Positions 1 to 26,125 of a stretch of DNA of 64,000 nucleotides are shown piece by piece; within the stretch, counting starts at the first letter, position 1; every line of letters begins with the position of its first letter. The stretch spans positions 21,619,461 to 21,683,460 of the forward strand of contig NC_079325.1 of assembly GCF_029931775.1 (NCBI RefSeq), given 5' to 3'. The DNA is from Euleptes europaea (lineage: Eukaryota; Chordata; Lepidosauria; Squamata; Sphaerodactylidae). A program made the position numbers and the translations under genes. The notes beneath the pieces were generated by a model, which was not told the origin of the DNA, made no database searches, and worked only from the letters and a program-made list of their open reading frames with translations.

Positions 1-630
1 TGCGATCTTGGCTATAAAGCAGAAAGCCATTCTCCTAAGAGCCTGAAATTTGGCAAGCAGAGTTTCAAGAAAGAAGGATGCAATTCCTGAATATTTCATC
101 CTAATTACAGAGAAAACAACAATGTCACAACTGGAAAGGAAGAATGAAAAAAAAAAGACTAAAATGAGCAAAACCCAGAAATAATTTATCTGTCTGAATG
201 TGTTTGCAGCATTCTGCTTTCTCCGTCTGAGATACCAGAGATCTGCTGCCAGTCAAAGTGAAAAAAGTTCGATTCTAAGATGGACCACTGGTTGGACTTA
301 GAAAACAGCAGCTGTCTACATTCAAAGCACCGATGTAGCTTTGCCAGTTCTTATTATACCCATGTGATGAAGCTATATTTTGTGCACTCTATAAGAAAGT
401 TCAATTTTGTGCATAATTACAAATTATGAATAATTGCAGTTTATGACAATATGAATAAAGTATGCAAATTAGACATTTTATTTAATTTACTGTTACACTG
501 ATAGCGTCTGTCTTTGGAGCCAAACAAAATACTAAGTGGAAAGGTTACAAGGAATGAAATGAATACTAAAAAGGTATGGGGAAGGAGGGGGGATATGCAG
601 TGTGATAAAAAGGACAAGGAAGTCCAAGAC
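1..630. other. AT-rich intergenic stretch, nothing recognised
   Basis: No coding pattern, RNA gene or familiar repeat was recognised. The sequence is AT-rich. Confidence 0.5.
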
Positions 631-782
631 AGCCAGTGTGGTGTAGCAGGTAATAGTATGGGACTGAGCTCTGGGAGACGGGGAGGTCTGAGCTCAAATC
701 CCTACTCTGCCAAGAAGCTCACTGGGTGACCCTTGGCCAGTCGCTTACTCTCAACCCAAACTGCCTCACAGGGCTGTTGTGA
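631..782 (+). repeat. tRNA-derived SINE, short Sauria-type
   Basis: A tRNA-like head (agccagtgtggtgtagcagg, degraded box A; box B ctcaaatccc) is followed by the body seen in other copies (gggtgacccttggccagtc, ending in a cacagggctgttgtga-like block). The 3' end is truncated. Confidence 0.75.
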
Positions 783-1010
783 TAGGGTTGCCAGCTCTGG
801 ATTGGGAACTACCTGGAGGTTTTTTGGGGGTGAAGCCTGGGAAGGACAAGGTTTGAGCGGAGGGGAGGGACCTCAGCATGGTACAATGCCATAAAGTCCA
901 CCCTCCAAGGCAGCCGTTTTCTCCAGGGGAACTGATCTTGATTGTCTGGAGATTAATTGTAATAGCGGGAGAGCTCCAGGAATCACCTGGAGGTTGGCAA
1001 CTCAAATGGA
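783..1010 (+). mobile_element. Short hAT-like non-autonomous element, class ii
   Basis: It starts agggttgccagctctgg and ends ggaggttggcaactc, so the ends are inverted (gttgcca / tggcaac). The interior matches the other class-ii copies (gggaaattcctgg-like start, tccagggga middle). No clean target duplication was found. Confidence 0.65.
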
Positions 1011-1016
1011 TATAAT

Positions 1017-1204
1017 GGGGTTACTAAGTACTGCCTGGGAAATTCCTGGAAATTTGAAGGTGGTGACTGGAGAGGGCAGAGTTTGGAGAGGGAACACTGT
1101 AGGGATGGGATGCCATAGAGTCCACCAGCTGATGCTGCCATTTCCTCTGGGGAAACTGATCTCTGTGGTCTAAAGCTCAGTTATAATTCCAGGAGAACTC
1201 CAGA
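1017..1204 (+). mobile_element. Degraded class-ii hAT-like element
   Basis: It shares the gggaaattcctggaaatt start, the gatgccatagagtccacc middle and the tctctgtggtct segment with class-ii elements. Both termini are worn. Confidence 0.5.
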
Positions 1205-1525
1205 CCCAGCCAGCCTGGTGTACTGGTTAAGAGCGGTGGTTTGGAGCGGTGGTCTCTGATCTGGAGAACCAGGTTTGATTCCCCACACCTCCACATGAGC
1301 GGTGGAAGCTAATCTGGTGAACTGGGTTTGTTTCCCCACTCCTACGCAGGAAGCCAGCTGGGTGACCTTGGGCTAGTCACAGTTCTATTAAGAGCTCTCT
1401 CAGCCCCACCTACCTCCCATGGTGTCTGTTGTGGGGAAGGGAAGATGATTGTAAGCCGGTATGATTCTGCCTTAAGTGGTAGAGAAAGTCGGCATATAAA
1501 AACCAACTTCTTCTTCTCTAGGAGG
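1205..1525 (+). repeat. tRNA-derived SINE, long type
   Basis: The head is agccagcctggtgtactgg with a duplicated block (gagcggtggtttggag; ggtttgattcccc). It continues through a tgggtgaccttgggctagtc core to a tail that reads gtcggcatataaaaaccaac and ends in CTT repeats. This is a nearly full copy. Confidence 0.85.
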
Positions 1526-1626
1526 TTTGTAACTCTAGGATATAAGGAGAAAAAGAAAACCACATGTGCTGTTTTGAAGGGGTGAAGGGCTACATTTAAA
1601 AGCTCTAGATAGATGCTGAAGAAGTA

Positions 1627-1857
1627 GGATTGCCAGCTTTGGGTTGGGAAATTCCTGGAGATTTGGGGGAGGGGGACAGAGCCTGGGGAGGGTGAGGTTT
1701 GGAGAGGGGAGGGACCTCAGAGGGGTATAATTAATGCCATACAGTCCACCTTCCCAGGCAGCCATTTTCTGCAGGGGAACTGATCTCAGTCAACTGGAGA
1801 CCAGTTGTAATTCCTGGAAATCTCCAGCCACCACCTGGAGGTTATCAAATAAGAGGA
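1627..1857 (+). mobile_element. Class-ii hAT-like element running into a palindrome
   Basis: It starts taggattgccagctttggg and carries the class-ii interior. Its last 75 bases form the left arm of the foldback at 1781-1949, so its 3' part is present twice, head to head. Confidence 0.65.
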
Positions 1858-1949
1858 ACCAAACACTTTGGTTCCTCTTGTTTGATAACCTCTAGGTGGT
1901 GGCTGGAGATTTCCAGGAATTACAACTGGTCTCCAGATGACTGAGATCA
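1781..1949. repeat. 83-bp inverted repeat with a 3-base loop
   Basis: Positions 1781-1863 and 1867-1949 are reverse complements with three mismatches that I can count, separated by cac at 1864-1866. The arms hold the 3' end of a class-ii hAT-like element plus 13 bases of flank (aagaggaaccaaa). Confidence 0.9.
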
Positions 1950-2479
1950 GCCAACTCAAGAGCTAGTTACATAACAGCCTAAGTTGGTTGCTGATGAAGA
2001 CTGTTTAGTCGAAACAGGGCTACAACCGGCTCCCTGTAAAACATGTTTTTCCACGCCACTGGTATGAAGGGTGAGCTAATCAGCTTCACATAGCACAAAT
2101 AGAAGATTCTTCATTAATTGCCTGCAATTTTTCACTGCTCTGTGACAGCTACGCTTGTCTGATGGCACTGAAATTTGCAGGCACACGGAAGGACTGAACT
2201 CTTGAAAAAATTCTCCATGAAATGGGATATTTACCAGAAGCCCATTGCGCATGTCTACTCTCCGTTGCTTTATTGTAATAGTTTTCCTTTCCTTTTATCC
2301 CTTAGAAGCTCTTTGATCAATTGATCTTGAGCAGCATATATCTAGTGTTGGAGGGATATAAGGACTGAAACAAATCTTGCCACTGACAATGTAGCCTTGG
2401 GGTCCCTATCACTTAGTAAAAAAGGCATTATGTCAGTCACAGAGGCATTGGATTTGTATATTAAAAGGGGGGAAATATA

Positions 2480-2960
2480 GTGCGATCGAAGTTCCTCTTA
2501 AAAGCGGCATTCCAAAAGGGCCTGGGCTAATGTGTCAATAGAGCCAGTAGAGCAACGGCAGATCCTGTCTGAGTATGGTATATTCAGAATTCTGCCCTGC
2601 ATTACCATAGAAGGGTTAGCATTCAATCTAGCCAAGCAAAAAGCTCTACAGAGACGAGGAGTTGTCAGATAATATGTATAGGCAGGCAGACCACGTGGAG
2701 GGGGTATTCCGAAGAACTGGGATGAACAGACGCGACAAGCACGAAAAGTAGTGCTGTTATAATCGAGCTCTTTAATGCGCTTTTTAATTTTGGCAAAAGC
2801 TTCAGTTTTCCCAAGATCTGATAACATATCCTGCGAGAAGCCCAACAACGCCAGTTTCTCATCTAAGATTTTTTGCCATGAGGATTTAAAAGGGGCAATA
2901 GTTTTGATATACGGACTTTTACACTGTGAATGCACTGTGTTGCATCTTGTTTTTGATAAC
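2480..2960 (-). pseudogene. Non-LTR retrotransposon ORF2 C-terminal fragment
   Basis: The minus-strand frame (2498-2935) has the layout found downstream of reverse transcriptase in many LINEs: a basic helical part, then RICRCSTGSIDTLAQALLEC, which matches the usual R.C.C....(D/E)T..H.L..C cysteine motif. Only the C-terminal piece is present, with no RT domain. The clade was not determined. The next ~200 bases down to 3160 look like its flank or 3' tail. Confidence 0.6.
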
Positions 2961-3177
2961 GCTCATGCGATCTTCGTACTTTGTTTACAACAGACTTGCT
3001 GTCTGATTCGCTTTACAACTGCGGTTGTTCTTGTGAGGTCTTTTCCTCAATATATTTTCCTAATAGCAATTTAATAGTGATCTTATTGCCTTATTGTTAG
3101 GTTGTATTACTCTTGTGCTATTTCTTTGGATTCCACACCATCTGGAGGTTGGCAACCCTGTGAAGAAGTAATGAGGG

Positions 3178-3386
3178 TAGGGCTGCCAACCCCCAGATAC
3201 TAGCTGGAGATCTCCTGCTATTACAACTGATCTCCAGCCAATGGAGATCAGTTCACCTGGAGGAAATGGCCGCTTTGGCAATTGGACTCTATGGCACTGA
3301 AGTCCCTCCCCTCCCCAAACCCCGCCCTCCTCAGGCTCCACCCCAAAAATTTCCCTCCGGTGGTGAAGAGGGACCAGGCGACCCTA
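3178..3386 (+). mobile_element. 209-bp hAT-like MITE, class i
   Basis: The termini are TAGGGCTGCCA and CAGGCGACCCTA. The flanks aatgaggg (3170-3177) and aatgaggc (3387-3394) are a 7/8 target duplication. The interior is agctggagatctcctg ... cccctccccaaaccccgcc. Confidence 0.85.
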
Positions 3387-3394
3387 AATGAGGC

Positions 3395-4198
3395 GTATGG
3401 GGAAGATAAATTGAATCTACCTGAAGCTTTAGGCTTAGTTTTTCTTCATTAGTAGTTTTTCGTATTTGTTTTTTAATTGAAGAATGAAAAGTATATTTAA
3501 AATTATCTCCATATCAGTTAAGGAAGCCATTGGCTTTCTTCTTTACCTGTACAGTATGAAGGGACACTCTTTGGCCTTGGTTACACAATAGTGGTTACAC
3601 AACCAGAGATTTATTTCAAGTCAATAAGGTTCATCTTCAAGGACAGAAAAAGTCTCGCCATCCTCCCTGCCTCAGAATACTGTGTGCCTGCAGAGACTTC
3701 TCGACGTCAGAAAGCAGAGGTGGATAACAAGATATAACAACCTGTTATTGTTTGCAAGATCATTTCCCCCAAATGACAGAAACAAAAGTCAAGAGACTTT
3801 TTTTTTTGTCAAAGAAATATGTCCTGGTGGAAGATATAAATGCTCCAGTGAGAGAGATTAGAAGGTGGGAGATTGCCTCAGGAAAATGCATTAAACATTT
3901 AAGGGCCTACATACACATTATGGGAAGCTCCTTTATACTTTTTTCCAAGCCTTTTTAAACAGATTGTAACCATGCGGACTGACAGGAGTGATAGGACAGA
4001 CAGGCTAACTGTTTACTACCCACAATTGCCACCCTCCTAAACTGTCTTTTCCTTCACGGGGGAAAGGGGGGGGGGATGAGCACTATGCTGTCCCCAGCGG
4101 TACTAAAACAACTTGGGGTAGCTATTTTCAGCAGGGAAATGGCATCTTCCCAGCATTTGAAAAGCAAATGACAACTTTATGTGCCCCTGATACAAACA
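3395..4198. other. Intergenic stretch, nothing recognised
   Basis: There are short open frames but none with splice signals or a familiar motif. A G-run sits near 4066-4074. Confidence 0.45.
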
Positions 4199-4381
4199 GA
4201 GTTGCCAACAGGCCTAGAGAAAAATGACCTGTCCCTTTAACAGAGACTTAATGTGTGAAAATGAGTATTTGAAACTTTACAGGGCAGGAAGGTAAAAAAG
4301 CATCACCTGGTAAATAACAGCACATCAATCCATCTTTTTAAAGGGACAGGTCACATTTTCTCAAGGCATTTGGCAACCCTA
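4199..4381 (+). mobile_element. Self-complementary hAT-like MITE, class iv
   Basis: The ends are gttgccaacaggcct and ggcatttggcaaccct. The subterminal tgacctgtccctttaa is answered by ttaaagggacaggtca, so the element folds on itself. Related copies lie at 41060, 45443 and 47132. Confidence 0.75.
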
Positions 4382-4889
4382 GATATGATTCAGGGCCATA
4401 GGAGGGGTGGGAAAGAGAATGTAACCTTCCACCTCACGTGGTTTTGCTAATAAATCTGATTCTTCAACCTTGTATGGTTAATAGACAGGAAAACGTAAGG
4501 AACATGCTAATGTGGGGAAAGATTTGTTTTGTGGCTTATTATGGCACTAAGAAGCCTTGGCTAATGATCTGGTGGCCAGGTTGCCGCTTCTCCCAAGCCC
4601 TGTTCACATGTTACAATGACTGTACATTCGTGCATCTGTTTCTAAGAAAAAGCCACCATGCATTAATTTTACAAATGAAACCACAGACCAGTACCTGGAT
4701 AAATGTGCAGTTTCAATCACGTTTTCAGCTGTACATGCGTTGAATATAGCATGAGAATTACATGATGCACGTACAATGAAAAATCATTTGTACACTGTAT
4801 ACAGATTGTATGTGCGATCATTGCACATTAAAAAAATAAAGAGCCGTCCTGGATCAGATTAAAGAGCCATCTAATCAAGCATCCTGTTT

Positions 4890-5300
4890 GCCGGCTTACT
4901 GAGCGCAGCACTGGCGGGGCCTCCTCACGCGTGAGGAAGCCGGACCAGAATGGCGCTTCCAGGGTCCGGCTCCATGAGGCCCCGCCGGCTGGAAGCCTCC
5001 AGCCCCCATTGGCCCGTTCAAGCGGGCTCTCAGCCTACCGTGGCCCTCCATCGGCGCCACCCGTGACGCCGAATTCCCTTGCCCCATCACCCCAGCTCGA
5101 CACGGGAGCTTGGCCCTCCCTGCCAGCCTGCTCTCCCCCCCGCCTGCTGTCCCACGAGCCCAACCCAGCAACCTGGGGGCTTCGGTCAGTCGTTGCCCCG
5201 TTTCCCAGAGTGGCCAACCGGAAGCCTCTTGGAAGCCCACATGCAGGGCAAGAAGACATTCACACGCCCCTGTTCTTCCCCTCAACCACTGATATTCAGT
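4890..5300. other. GC-rich CpG-bearing segment
   Basis: GC content rises sharply (for example cacgcgtgaggaagccgg, ggcgccacccgtgacgcc). Both strands are open for long stretches, which is expected from base composition. No protein motif was recognised. It is probably an old GC-rich transposon, but a small CpG island cannot be excluded. Confidence 0.35.
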
Positions 5301-5734
5301 GATATATTGCGGCTGAACATGAGAAATCCATTTAGCCATAATGGGAAGTACCCATGCATAGAACTATAAATTTGTCTAAACTATTTGTTGCAGCAAATTA
5401 AACACATTACTAGCACTTTGTATTGAGGAAGTCATTATTTATGTGTGTCTTCATGTCCACCAGTCTCATTGTGTGACCCTGACTTCCAATGATATGAGAG
5501 GAGAAAATGTTGTAGCTGATGGGGCTATATTGTCCAGAACCCTGCACAGTTTACTATACCAAAAATTCACAGATGGAGTAGCCAAACTTTTCCAAGACAA
5601 GGTCAAGGTCACTTTCATGTTTCAGCAACTAAAAATATTGCTGAAAAATGCTCTTGCCTCAGGCAATATTTGATCATAGACCTTTGGGAATATTTCAAGG
5701 ACTTAAGTTGTTGGTATTTTAGGCCTTGTCTGAT

Positions 5735-6475
5735 TTATCTATGTAGATATTTATGCCCCACTTTTATCGTCAATGGGGACCCAAACCAGTTTATAACACA
5801 GGTCTCTCCTCCTCTGTTTTTTCCTTACATCTATCCTGAGAGGTAGGCTGATAGCCCATTCCTGACCCTTCGGTGGCCAGGGATGGTGTGGCAGAGGCGC
5901 CGCCATGGCACCTCCAAAGCTGTTTCCCGGCCGCTGAAAGTCTTTAAAAAGCCTTTCGGAGGCTTTTTATTTTTTAAAGGGGGCCTTTTGCCCCATTGAA
6001 AACAGCAAGGCTGCGCCAGCAAAAAAAAAAAAAACTGGCTCAGCAATGCTGTTCTCCCTGTCGACGTACTGGGCTGAAAGGGAACAAAAAGCTGCCTACT
6101 GGCAACTCTGCCCCCAACATGCCCTGGGAACGCCCCTGGGATGCCAGCGCGGGGCTTTGTGTCGGTAGGATGCCAGTGGAAGGCCCAGCCAGCGTCCCTG
6201 GGCAGTACTGCCATGGCAGTGGCAGGAAACCGGCATCCAGGTCCCCCTGCTTGCGTCCGAGCCCACCTGGACAGTGTAAGTGGGGCGGTCACCAGCGGCC
6301 ATCCTACTTACGCCGGCACAGCCCCTTTTTGGCTTCCAAAGGACTTTCGTCCTTTGAGGGCAGGAATGGGCTGTGAGTGTGATTGGCCTGTGGTTACCAA
6401 GCAAGCTTCCATAGCAGAGTGGGATTTGAACCTGGGTCTCCCAGATCCTAGTCCAACATGCTAACCACTACACCC
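5735..6475 (-). repeat. Short Sauria-type SINE split by an insertion
   Basis: The SINE tail (ttatgccccacttttatcg ... ctgagaggtaggctg) lies left of the 5855-6370 insertion. Its body and tRNA head (gggatttgaacctgggtctc ... gctaaccactacacc) lie on the right. The two halves join in the order expected for a minus-strand copy. Confidence 0.7.
5855..6370. mobile_element. 516-bp GC-rich DNA transposon inside a SINE
   Basis: The ends are inverted: cccattcctgaccctt at the left and aagggcaggaatggg-like sequence at the right. The insert lies exactly between the two SINE halves. The target duplication is unclear (ctga/ctgt at most). No transposase frame is seen, so it is non-autonomous; its superfamily is unknown. 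Confidence 0.55.
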
Positions 6476-6479
6476 TCTT

Positions 6480-7340
6480 TGCTCTTGTTATTTGTGACAG
6501 CATCAGTCTACTCCAAGATTCAGACCAGAAACCAACATGTTAGGGTGCTGCTGAATTTTAACCAAAATGATTAGTACTAAAAGAACACAGTAAAACAGAT
6601 GCATCCAATCATGGAGAACACCCTGGACATGTCACTATCGCCGAAAAAGCAATTAGCCTGCAAGAGCCTATTACTGAGCACCACAAGCAAAAGGGAAGGA
6701 GACTGTTTTGCTCAGAAGCCACACAGAGTCATTAAAAAAAAAACCTGATGGGGCTTGCATAGATCTGCTTGAAAATCTGTATGTCAAAGAAGAGTATTCT
6801 GCTTAGTAGTCGGGGTTCTCAGACTTTGTCCGCAAAGCTAGCCCAGTAGGTTAGCTGCACAAGGCAGGAATATAAATCTTAACACCTTTGGCACTGGCAT
6901 CCTGGTAACAAAAGATTCACCCAAATTGACAGAGCACATTCTCCTTGGATGCTGAAAGATGCGTAAGTTGGAGGAATTAGCTGAAGACAGAAAGCGAGTG
7001 GGGGGCGGGGCGTAACTGGGATCGATAACCTATGTGTACCAGGATCATCCCTGCTGAGAACTCTTAAATGAACAGGCAGTTGTATAATTGAAATGGATTT
7101 TATTAATAATAAAATTGAGGCAAATAAAAGGATTTTTCAACAGCAACACAGATTTAAAAGGCACAAGGGCTAACTAGAGAAGAGGGAGGAGGTTGGACAG
7201 AGTTCAGGGAAGGGTGATAGTTACCAGTCTTGAAGGGATGTCCAGGAAAGCAGCACTCAGGAGGAAAATGACCAGCGTTTCCAGAAGCAAAGGAAAAAGG
7301 CCCTCACGCAAGTGGGGGTGAGTGCATGGATGAAGATGAT
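6480..7340. other. Intergenic stretch, nothing recognised
   Basis: No coding signal or familiar repeat was seen. A 30-base SINE tail remnant (agagttggtttttatatgcc) begins near 7352. Confidence 0.4.
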
Positions 7341-7427
7341 GATGAAGAAGAAGAGTTGGTTTTTATATGCCAACAAATATGTGCCAATACGTATTAGCCA
7401 ATACTAATATGCAATATTACTGATCAA

Positions 7428-7772
7428 TAGGGTTGCCAGGTGCCCTCTGGTGGCGGGCAAACCCCCGGCAATTTACCCCTCTGCCCACCAACCACCTGAG
7501 AGTAGGCGGGCAAACGTGCCTGCTCGTGGGCATAAAGTGCGCATCCCTTCCCGTTTAGAACTGGAAGTTCTGCCTCGCGAGGGGCCTTATTCCTCTTAGT
7601 TTGAGTGGTAAAGGGCTGCTTTACCACTCAAACTTAGAGGTAAAGCCCCCTTGCAAGGCGGCACTTCCGGCTCTAAACCGGAAGTGACACGTGTGTGTCG
7701 GAGCGTGCGTGCATGCACACGCTTTCGGACCACAGCCTCCCGCTGGAGGAGAGGAGGGACCTGGCAACCCTA
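7428..7772. mobile_element. 345-bp hAT-like element, class iii
   Basis: It runs from TAGGGTTGCCAGGTGCC to GGACCTGGCAACCCTA, flanked by a perfect 8-bp duplication, ctgatcaa (7420-7427 and 7773-7780). The centre is a palindrome around ctttaccactcaaact. There is no transposase. Confidence 0.9.
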
Positions 7773-7789
7773 CTGATCAAAGCAGTAAA

Positions 7790-8500
7790 ATAATGTCTAG
7801 GTGACAATCCCAATTGGGCCATGCTGTCTTTCATTTACAGTCTCTTGCCATAGCACAATCATCACTGAAATGTCAAGCCAGTTGAGAGCTCTTAATCGTT
7901 GGCCTTGCAAAATTGTTCACCTCTTGTAATGCTGTTCTTGCAGCACCCTACACTGGCTTCCTAGCCCCTCCCTGTGACCCTTCATTCTGAGATCGGCCAC
8001 TTCTTCACCCTCAGATATTTAAAAGACTGCTGAGCCCTCCTTTGGCTCTTCCTTTTCTCCCTCGCCGCCCTTTTGCTTGGAAATGTTTCAACATGATGCT
8101 CTTTCGCTTCCTTTGCCTACCACTTCCAAACCCCCCATTTCTGTGAAGTCGTTGGTACAACCCCCTTGGTCCTCATCCTCTACTGAAATGAAGCCTGTGT
8201 AACTGACATGAATGCCCATTCTTCCGCTTGTTTATCCACATCTCTCTTGGCCCTCTTGTGTCAGAGTTCAGACTGTAAGCTCCTCTGGGCAGGGTCCTGT
8301 CTTCTTGTACTCTGTACAGCATCGATTGCCCTATTGCTAGTAATGATAATTACACGTGAGATCTGTTGACTCTTCAATAAATGTGGGACCAGTGGATAAT
8401 CGCACACAAATCCTAAAGAAGCAACAGTATTAGAACATTCTCACACAAGCATTGTTGGTCCTTTCTGGCAGTATGAACGTTGTTAATGTGGGGTAGGATG
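7790..8500. other. Intergenic stretch with ancient repeat traces
   Basis: Around 8250-8340 the sequence (cagactgtaagctcctctgg) resembles old reptile LINE/SINE remnants. Nothing else was recognised. Confidence 0.35.
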
Positions 8501-8504
8501 CAGA

Positions 8505-8812
8505 AGAAGAAAAGAAGAAGAGTTGGTTTTTATATGCCGACTTTCTCTACCACTTAAGAATCAAACCAGTTTACAATCACCTTCCCTTCCCCTCTTCACA
8601 GCAGATACCCTATGAGGAAGGTGGGGCTGAGAGAGTGTGACTAGCCCAAGGTCTCCCAGCTGGCTTCATGTGTAAGCGTGGGGAAACCAACCTGGTTCAC
8701 CAGATTAGCCTCCACTGCTCATGTGGAGGAGTGAGGAATCAAACCCAGTTCTCCAGATCAGAGACCACCTCTCCAAACCACCGCTCTTAACCACTACACC
8801 ACACTGAAGATG
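8505..8812 (-). repeat. tRNA-derived SINE, long type
   Basis: On the plus strand the tail (gaagaagagttggtttttat) comes first and the tRNA head last (ccgctcttaaccactacacc). Nearly full length. Confidence 0.85.
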
Positions 8813-8994
8813 GTAATTTACAAACTGAATGTATATTCTAGCCAGCTTTGCTTCATTGGCTGAAAATTAGCCAGTGACCAGCATTAGTTCCAGGCTGTGA
8901 AAAACTCCCACTTTTTCATTTGTGGCCTTTTTTGGCACTGGAGGAAAAACCAGAACTTCTCAAGCATTATCACACACAGGATTTCTAAACACAG

Positions 8995-9000
8995 TTTATT
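8995..9000 (-). promoter_or_regulatory. GOT1L1: GOT1L1 poly(A) signal AATAAA
   Basis: tttatt on the plus strand reads AATAAA in the sense of the gene, 81 bases after the stop codon, with T/G-rich sequence following. It implies a very short 3' UTR. Confidence 0.75.
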
Positions 9001-9080
9001 ATAATTGACAGCCTTTCTTAAAAACACTGCCTGGGTCCACTAGACATCTCAGCCCAACTTCCGTCAACATCCTCCAAGTC

Positions 9081-24695
<15,615 letters not shown>

Positions 24696-25164
24696 ACTCC
24701 AGCCTTCCTGCCGAGACCTTCACGGAGGTCTTCTTCTGCCAAAGAGGGACGGCTAAAGGTCCACTCGGAGCCCTTTAGAAGGGCCTGCACATGGAACTAT
24801 GCTTCCACTCGTGGAACTCCAAGACAATGGCTGCCGAGGATACCATGTGCATTGGCACTCAAACATTCTGACTTCAATATGATGCTGGCAGATGAGAACT
24901 GACCTGGGTGGCTTTGCATGTGTGCAGCATCCAGTCTGAACAAGGCTACAATGCATGCAACGTATTATGAGTGCAGTGTTAGCGCATGAGTGCAACGTTA
25001 GCACGTGAGTGCAACATGTGCTTAGGCTGTCTCTGGCAATGCTGTTGCAGAAGCTGGTTTGGAGTAAAGGGGTTGTCCAAAGGTGCTTTGCTGGGTGGTG
25101 GCCTGCTGCATGCTCTCTCATCCCCTCTACTCCTTTCTACTCATTCCAAATGTGAAATAGCAGT

Positions 25165-25430
25165 TTGAATAGCGGTCCCCAAACTGGCACCCACTAACGT
25201 GTTTCCTGGTCCCCGCTTTCTTCTTCCCCACAGCAAAGAGCCAAAGAATGCATCTGCAGGGAGCACCCATTTGGAAACATCTGGCTCCATCCCAGGAAGG
25301 GGCCCGCCTGGAACTTCCTAACATTTTGCAGAATTTAACATTTTGTGATCGCACATGCCCTTGTGGCAGTGCCCACTGACCTGTCCTCAACATCCCAGAG
25401 GTGCCCACAAGGTGGGGGGGATCTCTGAGT
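25165..25430. mobile_element. hAT-type element fragment
   Basis: ggtccccaaactggcaccca at the left and gaggtgcccacaaggtgggg at the right resemble the ends of the 20645-21526 family. No clean duplication. Confidence 0.45.
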
Positions 25431-25542
25431 TACACTGTATGTCCACCCATATTGCACTTGTTCCTCCCCCACTTGAGCTAGTAGCAACTTGGGCGGGGAG
25501 AGAGGGGGATCTGGACCAGGAAAATGGCACAGGGGAACCATA

Positions 25543-25992
25543 AGAACATAAGAAAAGCCCTGCTGGATCAGACCAAGGTCCATCAAGTCCAGCAGTCTGT
25601 TCACAAACAAGACGACTGCAGCAGCATTGTCCTGTCTGTGTTCCACAGCACCTAATAGGCATGGTCCTCTGATCCTGGAGAGAATAGCTTTGTATCATGA
25701 CTCACATCCATCTTGACTAGTAGCCATGGATAGCCCTCTCCTCCATGAACATGTCCCCTCCCTGTTAAAGCTTTCCAAGTTGGCAACCATCACCACATCC
25801 TGGGGCAGGGAGTTCCACAATTTAACTATGTGTTGTGTGAAGAAATACTACCTTTTATCTGTTTTGAATCTGTCTCCCTCCAGCTTCAGCAGATGACCCT
25901 GCATTCTAGTATTATGAGGGAGAAAATGCTTCTCCCTGTCCACTCTCTATAATTTTATAGACCTCTATCATGTCACCCCAGCATTCAGCCAC
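25543..25992 (+). repeat. Reptile-wide interspersed repeat (gaacataag family)
   Basis: The longest copy in the window: taagaacataagaaaagccc, tagccatggatagccctctc, gggagttccacaatttaact, aattttatagacctctatca. Similar sequence is familiar from turtles and crocodilians, so the family is old. The class was not determined. Confidence 0.75.
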
Positions 25993-26125
25993 CTTAAAAA
26001 GTAGAAGCTAGAAGTCTGTAGAAGGAGCCCTGTGGTACACAGCAATAAGATGCAGTACTGCAATCGAAGCTCTACTCACGACCTGAATTCAATCCCGACG
26101 GAAGTCGGTTTTAGGTAGCCGGGTC

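Noticed and set aside
4896-5369. Overlapping open frames of 60-147 codons on both strands
   Set aside because: GC-rich DNA has few stops. The translations are proline/glycine/arginine-rich without motifs, and there are no splice signals in register.
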